Below, piece by piece: positions 1 to 5,349 of a stretch of DNA of 6,173 nucleotides. The DNA comes from Phycisphaerae bacterium. Its GTDB lineage: Bacteria; Planctomycetota; Phycisphaerae; Phycisphaerales; SM1A02. The translations under genes and the position numbers were made by a program. The number at the start of each line of letters is the position of its first letter. Position 1 is the first letter of the stretch. Location of the stretch: assembly GCA_016873375.1 (NCBI GenBank), contig VGXJ01000115.1:1-6173 (forward strand), given 5' to 3'. The notes beneath the pieces are model-generated. The model ran no database searches. It saw nothing but the letters and a program-made list of their open reading frames with translations, and was not told the DNA's origin.

Positions 1-158
1 ACGAAGGTGCCGCGCATGAGCCGGCCATCCTGGCGCTCGACACCGATCGATTGCACGCCCAGCAGGCCGGGGAACTGGGGGATGTCGCTGTCCATGAGCG
101 TGGGCGGGGCCGAGCAGGACGCCACGAGGACCGTGATTGCACCAAGCGTGCGCTTCAT
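1..158 (-). CDS. Small secreted lipoprotein, N-terminal part only (possibly YcfL/DUF1425-like)
   Basis: Reading the minus strand from ATG at 158 gives 52 codons that stay open to the window edge, so the C-terminus is missing. The N-terminus has the shape of a lipoprotein signal: Lys2-Arg3, a short hydrophobic stretch, then Val-Ala-Ser-Cys with the lipidated Cys at residue 15. Ser follows the Cys, with no Asp retention signal, so outer-membrane sorting would be expected in a diderm. The start is supported by a strong Shine-Dalgarno match just upstream. The mature part seen (PQFPGLLGVQSIGVERQDG, then RLMRGTF) has a Gly-Val/hydrophobic-strand/charged-turn pattern that reminds me of YcfL/DUF1425 lipoproteins, but only about 35 mature residues are visible and that family link is weak. 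It diverges from murJ with only 17 bp between the start codons. Lipoprotein status is fairly sure; function is unknown. Confidence 0.72.
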   Translation of the reverse strand, partial: MKRTLGAITVLVASCSAPPTLMDSDIPQFPGLLGVQSIGVERQDGRLMRGTF

Positions 159-161
159 GCC

Positions 162-170
162 GATCACCCT
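162..170 (-). promoter_or_regulatory. Ribosome binding site of the edge lipoprotein gene
   Basis: On the minus strand AGGGTGATC lies just upstream of the ATG at 158. Its GGTGATC is an exact match to part of the extended anti-Shine-Dalgarno complement (AAGGAGGTGATC). Six bases separate GGTG from the start codon. This fixes the lipoprotein start. The site lies entirely in the 17-bp gap before the murJ ATG. Confidence 0.7.
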
Positions 171-175
171 ACCAC

Positions 176-1741
176 ATGGCTGGAACGCTCGAACGAGACT
201 CGCGGACCGTCAGCCTGATGACGATGGCCAGCCGGGTGACCGGTCTCGCCCGCGAGGCGGCGATGAGCCGCCTGTTCGGCATGAGCGCCTTCACCGACGC
301 ATTCTTCTTCGCGTTCCAGCTCCCGAACCTCTTCAGGAGGCTCTTTGGCGAGGGTGCGCTGAGCGCGGCGTTCCTGCCTGAGTACGCGCGCCTGGACCGC
401 GACGACCCCGACAGCGCACGGGCGCTCTCCGCGATGGTCTTCGGGCGATTCGCCGTGGGCATGACCGTGATTGCGGCGGCGGGCATCGCGTTGCTCCTGG
501 CCGTTGAGGGCCTGCTCGACCGGGAGGATGCCGAGCTCGTACAGGAGCTCATGGCCATCATGCTGCCGTACATGCCGATGGTCTGCCTGGTCGCGCTTGT
601 CGGCGCGGTGCTGCAGGTCCGAGGGGTCTTCGCCCCGACCGCGGCGGCACCGATCATCCTCAACCTCGGGATGGTGGCCGGGGCGTTCGCCGGCGCACAC
701 CTGCACGGTGTCGAGGGTCCGGAGGCATTCCGATCGATCGCCTGGGCGGTGCTGGTCGCCGGCATCCTGCAGGTGACGTGGAGCGCGTGGGCCCTGCGGC
801 GTGCCGGCGCCTGGCCGGCCGGGCGCACCGCGGCCGCGGCCGCGTCATTCCGAACGGTGCTCACGCGATTCGTGCCCACGGCCCTCGGCCTCGGCGTGCT
901 GCAGCTGAACACCTTCGTCGACAGCCTGATCGCGAGCTGGCCGGCGGTCGTCGGTCCCACCATCCTGGGCTTCGACTACCCGCTCGAGGCCGGTGCGCAG
1001 ACCACGCTCAACTATGCACAGCGGCTCTATGAGTTCCCGCTGGGTGTCTTTGGCATCGCCATCGCGACGGCGATCTTCCCGCGCCTCGCTGCAGCCAAGG
1101 ATGACGAAGCCTTCGGCGACATCCTGCGGCGTGGCGTCCGGCTGACGGTCTTCATCGGCGTCGGTGCAGGAACCGGACTGATGCTCGTCGCGGTGCCGCT
1201 CACGGCGACCACCTTCCAGGGTGCTGCCTTCACGCCCGACGACACCGATCGCGTGGCGGCGGCGCTCCTCGCCTATGCGCCGGCGATCTGGGCCTACAGC
1301 GCGAACCATGTCTTCACGCGTGCCTTCTATTCACGCGGCGACATGCGCACGCCGCTGCGGGTGAGCCTCGTCATGGTCGGCATGAACCTGGCCCTCAATC
1401 TTGCGCTCATTTGGACGCCGCTGCGCGAGACTGGGCTGGCCTGGTCCACAGCCTTCTGTGCAGTCGTGCAATGCGTGGTGCTCGCCCGGATCCTGCGCAT
1501 CCGTCACGGGCAGGGGGTCGATGCAGCGGTCCTGCGTTCAGCGCTCCGTTCGCTGCTGTGTGCGGGCGTGATGGCAGCCGTGCTCTGGGCAGTCGACATC
1601 GCGGTCGAGTTCGGCGACGGCTGGACCGAGCGTGCCATGGAGCTGGCCATCCTCACGACGACCGGCGGTCTCGCCTTCCTTGGCTGCGGAGCGTTGCTGC
1701 GGATGCCTGAAATGAAATGGGCGCTCGGCCGGTCGGCCTGA
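176..1741 (+). CDS. murJ: Lipid II flippase MurJ (MviN family, MATE/MOP superfamily)
   Basis: 521-residue polytopic inner-membrane protein that should flip undecaprenyl-linked lipid II from the cytoplasmic to the outer face for peptidoglycan assembly. The N-terminal MurJ signature is clear: SLMTMASRVTGLARE (residues 13-27), TDAFFFAFQLPNLFRRLFGEGALSAAF (40-66) and YAQRLYEFPLGVFGIAIAT (280-298). By alignment to E. coli MurJ from memory, Arg20, Arg26, Asp41, Arg54/55 and Arg283 match E. coli Arg18, Arg24, Asp39, Arg52 and Arg270, the charged cavity residues needed for lipid II export. A later FYSRGDMRTPLRVSL (384-398) is also typical. Length is close to the usual 500-530 residues and hydrophobic segments run throughout, with no frameshift. 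I chose ATG 176 because it leaves 14 residues before the MTM motif, against 12 in E. coli. A TTG at 137 is an alternative that would overlap the divergent lipoprotein gene. No Shine-Dalgarno precedes ATG 176. A stem-loop overlaps the stop codon. Family assignment is very secure; the exact start is moderately so. Confidence 0.95.
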   Translation: MAGTLERDSRTVSLMTMASRVTGLAREAAMSRLFGMSAFTDAFFFAFQLPNLFRRLFGEGALSAAFLPEYARLDRDDPDSARALSAMVFGRFAVGMTVIAAAGIALLLAVEGLLDREDAELVQELMAIMLPYMPMVCLVALVGAVLQVRGVFAPTAAAPIILNLGMVAGAFAGAHLHGVEGPEAFRSIAWAVLVAGILQVTWSAWALRRAGAWPAGRTAAAAASFRTVLTRFVPTALGLGVLQLNTFVDSLIASWPAVVGPTILGFDYPLEAGAQTTLNYAQRLYEFPLGVFGIAIATAIFPRLAAAKDDEAFGDILRRGVRLTVFIGVGAGTGLMLVAVPLTATTFQGAAFTPDDTDRVAAALLAYAPAIWAYSANHVFTRAFYSRGDMRTPLRVSLVMVGMNLALNLALIWTPLRETGLAWSTAFCAVVQCVVLARILRIRHGQGVDAAVLRSALRSLLCAGVMAAVLWAVDIAVEFGDGWTERAMELAILTTTGGLAFLGCGALLRMPEMKWALGRSA

Positions 1742-1749
1742 GCGCCCAT
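1717..1749 (-). terminator. Intrinsic-terminator-like hairpin for the M16 operon, overlapping the murJ stop
   Basis: A 14-bp stem pairs 1717-1730 with 1735-1749. It has a GGTC loop at 1731-1734 and one bulged base at 1739, which is the T of the murJ TGA. The stem is very GC-rich. Read on the minus strand, it is followed directly by TTTCATTTC, an imperfect U-tract, and it begins 41 bases after the stop of the second M16 gene. That orientation fits a rho-independent terminator for the M16 operon. Read on the plus strand there is no U-tract right after it, so for murJ it would act at most as a stem protecting or pausing the transcript end. The left arm and the stop codon are murJ coding sequence. 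Confidence 0.65.
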
Positions 1750-1790
1750 CGCAAGCCCATGAAGGCTTTGGGGGAGGTCCCCTCGACCGA
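1742..1790. other. Convergent intergenic gap with two further small stem-loops
   Basis: This gap lies between the converging murJ and second M16 genes. Apart from the right arm of the hairpin overlapping the murJ stop, it holds two small inverted repeats. AAGCC at 1753-1757 pairs with GGCTT at 1764-1768, with a 6-base loop and a single T after it on the plus strand. GGGG at 1771-1774 pairs with CCCC at 1779-1782 around an AGGT loop. Each is weak alone. Together with the larger hairpin they make a compact structured zone that could end transcripts from both sides. No ORF or promoter is apparent. Confidence 0.4.
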
Positions 1791-3278
1791 TCACTTCATC
1801 GGCAGCGGCGCCAGCGTCATCGGGTCGCGCAGCGGCAGCTGCTTGGTCGGACCGAGATCCTTCTCGAGCATGGCCATCGTCGCGCGGCCGCCTTGGTCGC
1901 CCTTGGCGATCTCCTCCCACTTGCCGACCACGAGGATCGTGACCTTCGAGGGGTCGAGGTACTTCTGCGCCACGCGCTGCACATCGGCCGGCGTGACCTT
2001 GGCGACCTTGTCACGGAAGGTGGTCCAGTAGTCGCCGGGGCGCTTGGTCCACTCGTCGGTCATGAAGACGCCCAAGGTCGCATCGCGGCTGCTGAAGGTC
2101 TCGGGGAAGGTCTCGATGAACGACTTCTTCGCGGTGTCGAGTTCCTGTGCCGTCACGGGTGCACTGCGGATGCGGGCCATCTCCTCGAGCACGAGCTTGG
2201 CAGCGAGTGCGCAGGTGGCGTTCTTGCTCTCGAAGCTCGCGCGCCACTGGCCGGGCCAGAACACCTCGGCCGAGAACTGGCTGCCGGCGCTGTACGCCAG
2301 GCCCTCGTCCGAACGCACGCGCTGCGTGATGCGGCTCGTGAAGCCGCCGCCACCGAGGATGTCGTTCATCACCATGAAGGCGATGTAGTCGGGGTCGTCA
2401 CGCGTGATCGCCGGCAAGCCGATGATGAACTTGCCCTGCGGGATGTCCTTCTCGACGCGGAAGATGCCGGGGGTGAGCGACGTGGACGGTGCCGGAGGGT
2501 TGGCCTGCTCGGCGCCTGCGGTCCAGCCTGAGAACGCCTTGGCCAGCTTCTCCAGCATCACCGTGCGGTCGAAGTCGCCAGTGACCGCGATCTTCATGTT
2601 GCCCGGGTGGAAGATCGATGCGGCCATGGCCTTCATCGACGCCGCATCGAAGCCCTTCAGGCCCGCCTCGGTCATCTGCTGCCCACGGTAGTGCTGGTCG
2701 CCGTAACTCAGCCGGCGCCACTCCGAGCCCGAGATCGTCGAGGCGCTGTCGTTGCGCTTCTTCATGTCGCTCATGGCCTCGGCCACGGCCACCTCGAGCT
2801 TCGAGGCATCGAAGCCTGGCGACTTCAGCATGTCGACGAGCATCGCAAGGCTCTCGTCGAAGGTGCTCGCGAGGCAGTTCAGGGTCGCCGAGGAGGTCCA
2901 GTCGCTCGAGGAAATGCTGATCTTCGTCGCAAGGAAGTCCAGGCGCTCATCGAGGTCCGAAGCCTTCATCGTCGCGGTTCCGCCCAAGCGCATCTGGCTC
3001 GCGGTCATCCCGGCAAGGCCTGCCTTGCCGGCGGGATCCAGGTTGCTGCCGCCCTTGAAGGTGATCACGAGGTTGATCAGCGGGAACTCCTTCGACGGAG
3101 CGAGGAAGATCGGCGTGCCGTCGGAGAGCGTCGTGCGGTACTCCGACGGGCTCGGCGGGTTGAAGGCGAGCGGGGGATAGGCGATGTCGCCCGGGTGGCG
3201 CGGCAAGTCATCGGCCGCGAACGCGAGGCAACCCAGCGCGAGCGCGCCGATCGACAGGGTGGTGGTCAGGTGCTTCAT
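1791..3278 (-). CDS. M16 peptidase-like non-catalytic partner subunit, secreted
   Basis: 495 residues. An N-terminal signal (MKHLTTTLSIGALALGCLAF, residues 1-20) with an AFA cleavage motif ending at residue 21 predicts export to the periplasm. Two M16 half-domains follow. The first (about 45-240) contains FKGGSNLDPAGKAGLA and the GDF strand at 234-236. The second (about 270-450) contains the glycine-rich LGGGGFTSR and VRSDEGLAYS (321-330), followed by VTPADVQRVAQKYLDPSKVTILVVG. In the first half the place of the HxxEH zinc motif is occupied by AGMTASQM (about 89-96), with no His, and the downstream Glu pair is also absent, so this chain cannot bind catalytic zinc. It keeps the Arg/Tyr pair (Arg322, Tyr329) that partner subunits of M16B heterodimers use for substrate binding. 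I infer it pairs with the catalytic subunit encoded 26 bp upstream. ATG 3278 is chosen for the signal peptide and an AGGA 9 bases upstream. A GTG at 3308 is possible but would add 10 residues before the Lys. Confidence 0.9.
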   Translation of the reverse strand: MKHLTTTLSIGALALGCLAFAADDLPRHPGDIAYPPLAFNPPSPSEYRTTLSDGTPIFLAPSKEFPLINLVITFKGGSNLDPAGKAGLAGMTASQMRLGGTATMKASDLDERLDFLATKISISSSDWTSSATLNCLASTFDESLAMLVDMLKSPGFDASKLEVAVAEAMSDMKKRNDSASTISGSEWRRLSYGDQHYRGQQMTEAGLKGFDAASMKAMAASIFHPGNMKIAVTGDFDRTVMLEKLAKAFSGWTAGAEQANPPAPSTSLTPGIFRVEKDIPQGKFIIGLPAITRDDPDYIAFMVMNDILGGGGFTSRITQRVRSDEGLAYSAGSQFSAEVFWPGQWRASFESKNATCALAAKLVLEEMARIRSAPVTAQELDTAKKSFIETFPETFSSRDATLGVFMTDEWTKRPGDYWTTFRDKVAKVTPADVQRVAQKYLDPSKVTILVVGKWEEIAKGDQGGRATMAMLEKDLGPTKQLPLRDPMTLAPLPMK

Positions 3279-3304
3279 GGTGTGTGGTCCTGTGTGTGGT
3301 TGGT
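3279..3304 (-). promoter_or_regulatory. Intercistronic spacer with ribosome binding site of the second M16 gene
   Basis: On the minus strand this 26-base spacer is almost only C and A. The nonamer ACCACACAC occurs twice (3300-3292 and 3287-3279), and the two copies flank AGGA (3291-3288), the only purine-rich patch and the likely Shine-Dalgarno, 9 bases from the ATG. The C/A composition implies an unstructured leader that would leave the start codon open. The short distance from the upstream stop supports co-transcription of the two M16 genes. Confidence 0.55.
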
Positions 3305-5203
3305 TCACTTCGCGGCCGGGGCGGCACCCTTCTCGAGTTCCGCGATACGGGCGAGCATGCGATCCTTCATGAAACCGATGAACGGGCGCATGGCTTCGGG
3401 CGCTGCGGCGGCCTGCGCATCGAACTGACCGATGCCTTCCTTGAGCTTGGCCAGATCGGTCTCGGCCGCGATGCGCTTCAGGGCCTGCTTGGCCATCACC
3501 TGCATCTGCGGGGGCAGCGCCGCAAGGGCCGGGTCGGTCGGCTCGTCGGCGGTCGTTCCCGCCGGCGCAGCCTTGCGCACATAGGTCGCCACGCTGCGGT
3601 TGGTGGGGTTGAAGTACTTCTTCGCCACCCGCTGAATATCGGCGGGCGTCACCGCGAGCAGCTTGCCGCTCTCGGCGTTGACTTCGCGCCAGTCACCCAG
3701 CGATGCGCTCACGCCCAACTGGAGCATGATGAAGAAGTTGTTCTGCAGGCGGCGGTACTCGTCGGCAGCGATGCCGTTGCGCACCTTCTGCAGCTCCTGG
3801 TCGGAGACCGGCTCGTCCTGCAGGCGCTTGAGCTGCCCGTACCAGCCGTCCTCGAGCTGGCGGGGCGTCGCGTCTGCCTTGACCTCGGCGCTGAAGGAGA
3901 ACGCACCTGCGTACTTGCGCGAGTCCTGGCGCGCGCCGGCGCCCGAGGCCACGCCAGAGCCTTCGACCATGGACTTGTAGAGGCGTCCCGTGCGGCCGTT
4001 GAGGATCTGCGACATCACCTCGAGCGCGTACGAGTCGGCGTGCTGGAAGGGCACCGTGTGGTAGCGCACCTCCACCTGGGGCTCGGTCTCGGCTTCGGCG
4101 TTCATGCGCATCTCGGCGAGCTGCGGCACCTCGAGCGTGACGACCGGCGGCGGCGTGGCGCCGCGCTTGAGCCGGCTGAAGTAGCGCTTCAGCATGGGCT
4201 TGACCTTGGCGGCATCGAAGTCGCCCACGATGACGCCGGTCAGGTTGTTGGGGCAGTAGTAGGTCTGGAAGTACCGCTGCGCCTCGTCCATCGTGTAGCT
4301 GTTGAGATCGCTCGGCCAGCCGATGACCGGCCAGGAGTAGGGGCTCGAGAGCCAGAACATGGCCTCGAACTGCTCGTCGAAGGTGCCCGTCGGCGTGCTC
4401 TCGGTGCGCAGGCGGCGCTCCTCGTGGACCACGTCGCGCTCCGAGAAGAACTCACGGAACACGCTGTCGGTGAGTCGATCCGACTCCATCCAGCACCAGA
4501 GCTCCATCTTGTTGCTCGGCACATTGATGAAGTAGAAGGTCTGGTCATAGCTCGTGAACGCGTTCATCCGGCTGCCGCCGCCCGCGGTGTAGAGCTGGTC
4601 GAACTCGTCCTTGACGATGCTGCCCTTGGTCTTTTGCTCGGTTTCAAGCTTCGCGATCTCGGCCTTGGCTGCCTTCATGGCGTCGGCGTCCTTGGTCGGA
4701 TCCATCGAGCCGAGCTTGGCCTGCAGCGCGTTGATCGCCTCGGTGTTGGCGCGTCCCTGCTGGGCATCCATCGAAGCCTTCAGCTCGGCGCGCAGGCGCT
4801 TGAGCTCGGGCGTGTCGTTGGCCGGGTTCCACGGATCGTCGATCTCGCCGCGGTAGTAGCGGGCGTACTGGTCGCCCCAGATCAGTTGGTTCATGCGGTC
4901 GCGCAGTGCCTTCTGGCCGGTGCGGAACTCCTCGTCGCGCTTGGGGTCGCGCGTGGCGACCGTATTGGTCCCCTTGAACATCATGTGCTCGAAGAAGTGG
5001 CTGATGCCGGTGATGCCGGGGCGCTCGTTGGCGCTGCCGACCTTCGCGACCCAGCCCGCCGAGATCGTGTTCGGCTGGTCGTTGCGCGGCACGAGGAGGA
5101 ACTCCATGCCGTTGTCGAGGGTGAAGACTTCGACCGGAAGCTGCTGCGCCGTGGCGGAAGCAGAGACGATGAGCGCGAGGGCGCCGCTGATCAGATATCG
5201 CAT
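3305..5203 (-). CDS. Secreted M16 family zinc metallopeptidase, catalytic subunit
   Basis: 632 residues. A Sec signal (MRYLISGALALIVSASATA, 1-19, cleavage before QQ) sends it out of the cytoplasm. The first M16 half-domain has strand VEVFTLDNGMEFLLVPR (24-40), then GITGISHFFEHMMFKGT (63-79) with the zinc motif His69-x-x-Glu72-His73; Glu72 is the general base. The distal ligand should be Glu262, in SERDVVHEERRLRTE (254-268), seven residues after Glu255 as in insulysin and mitochondrial processing peptidase. A charged, Ala/Lys/Glu-rich insertion of about 110 residues (about 85-200), probably helical or coiled coil, separates the two motifs, which are usually about 76 residues apart. The first half ends with LTGVIVGDFD (321-330). 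The second half (about 355-545) has LNGRTGRLYKSM (401-412) and VTPADIQRVAKKYFNPTN (518-535). An 85-residue Ala-rich helical tail follows. This is the first gene of a two-gene operon with a non-catalytic partner. It probably degrades peptides outside the cytoplasm; the substrate is unknown. ATG 5203 is fixed by GGAG at a 6-base spacing. Confidence 0.94.
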   Translation of the reverse strand: MRYLISGALALIVSASATAQQLPVEVFTLDNGMEFLLVPRNDQPNTISAGWVAKVGSANERPGITGISHFFEHMMFKGTNTVATRDPKRDEEFRTGQKALRDRMNQLIWGDQYARYYRGEIDDPWNPANDTPELKRLRAELKASMDAQQGRANTEAINALQAKLGSMDPTKDADAMKAAKAEIAKLETEQKTKGSIVKDEFDQLYTAGGGSRMNAFTSYDQTFYFINVPSNKMELWCWMESDRLTDSVFREFFSERDVVHEERRLRTESTPTGTFDEQFEAMFWLSSPYSWPVIGWPSDLNSYTMDEAQRYFQTYYCPNNLTGVIVGDFDAAKVKPMLKRYFSRLKRGATPPPVVTLEVPQLAEMRMNAEAETEPQVEVRYHTVPFQHADSYALEVMSQILNGRTGRLYKSMVEGSGVASGAGARQDSRKYAGAFSFSAEVKADATPRQLEDGWYGQLKRLQDEPVSDQELQKVRNGIAADEYRRLQNNFFIMLQLGVSASLGDWREVNAESGKLLAVTPADIQRVAKKYFNPTNRSVATYVRKAAPAGTTADEPTDPALAALPPQMQVMAKQALKRIAAETDLAKLKEGIGQFDAQAAAAPEAMRPFIGFMKDRMLARIAELEKGAAPAAK

Positions 5204-5207
5204 GAGG

Positions 5208-5213
5208 TTCTCC
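5208..5213 (-). promoter_or_regulatory. Ribosome binding site of the catalytic M16 gene
   Basis: On the minus strand GGAGAA, with core GGAG at 5213-5210, lies 6 bases before the ATG at 5203. This is the best-formed site in the window apart from that of the edge lipoprotein. It favours ATG 5203 over an in-frame TTG at 5215, which would place the Shine-Dalgarno inside the coding sequence and add four residues before the signal peptide. Confidence 0.75.
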
Positions 5214-5232
5214 AAATGGGCGGTTTGGGCAC

Positions 5233-5249
5233 TCTATGCGAGTCGGCGG
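5233..5249. repeat. Small GC-rich stem-loop in the divergent spacer
   Basis: TCGGCG at 5233-5238 pairs with CGCCGA at 5244-5249 around a GTCCT loop. It lies about 30 bases before the catalytic M16 start and could form in its leader transcript. There is no U-tract on either side, so it is not a terminator. A function is not evident. Confidence 0.35.
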
Positions 5250-5284
5250 TCCTCGCCGATGCGGGGCAGCCGAGGCAGCGTCCA

Positions 5285-5306
5285 TGCCAATTGGCTCCCT
5301 TTGGCA
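5285..5306. repeat. Inverted repeat TGCCAA-N10-TTGGCA, possible operator
   Basis: The hexamer TGCCAA at 5285-5290 is matched by its reverse complement TTGGCA at 5301-5306. The same left arm also sits in a perfect 10-bp palindrome, GCCAATTGGC, at 5286-5295, so TTGGC occurs twice in direct orientation 10 bases apart (5291 and 5301). Centre-to-centre spacing of the inverted arms is 16 bases, plausible for a dimeric regulator reading one face of the helix. It lies about 45-65 bases before the plus-strand start and 80-100 before the minus-strand start. The regulator, if any, is unknown. Confidence 0.35.
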
Positions 5307-5349
5307 ACCCGAACCTTGTCCAGCCGCGATGATGGTCTAGTCTTGCGCC

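Larger units (their letters stand above)
5204..5349. promoter_or_regulatory. Divergent promoter region between the M16 operon and the EEP-fold gene
   Basis: This 146-bp spacer must carry the start signals for both directions unless one gene is read from further away. I find no convincing -35/-10 pair on either strand. The nearest on the plus strand is TTGGCA at 5301 with GATGAT at 5328, but the spacing is 21 bases. It does hold an inverted repeat, TGCCAA (5285-5290) and TTGGCA (5301-5306), and a 6-bp GC-rich stem at 5233-5249. The plus-strand gene lacks a visible ribosome binding site. An in-frame TAG at 5338-5340 rules out any longer start for that gene. Confidence 0.5.

Noticed and set aside
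7..381. Plus-strand open frame across the lipoprotein start and the murJ start
   Set aside because: It is out of frame with murJ, becomes Arg/Pro/Asp-rich across the murJ coding region, and has no recognisable protein features.
3215..3278. Lipobox reading (Ala-Leu-Gly-Cys17) in the second M16 subunit
   Set aside because: The -3 residue would be Ala rather than Leu, and a good signal peptidase I site (AFA, ending at residue 21) follows. Lipidation is possible but not supported enough to call.
1893..3428. Long plus-strand open frames opposite the second M16 gene (1893-2531 and 2607-3428)
   Set aside because: Same low-complexity Arg/Gly/Leu/Ala composition with no motif. The minus-strand protein is a clear M16 family member.
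5301..5319. TGGCA followed by TTGT, considered as a sigma-54 promoter
   Set aside because: The second element is three bases too far downstream and is TTGT rather than TTGC, so the -24/-12 geometry fails.
3284..5332. A 682-codon plus-strand open frame lying opposite the catalytic M16 gene
   Set aside because: Its translation is full of His, Arg, Leu, Gly and Val repeats of the kind made by the complement of GC-rich codons. It has no domain pattern, and the opposite strand has a signal peptide, zinc motif and ribosome binding site. It is a by-product of high GC at third codon positions.
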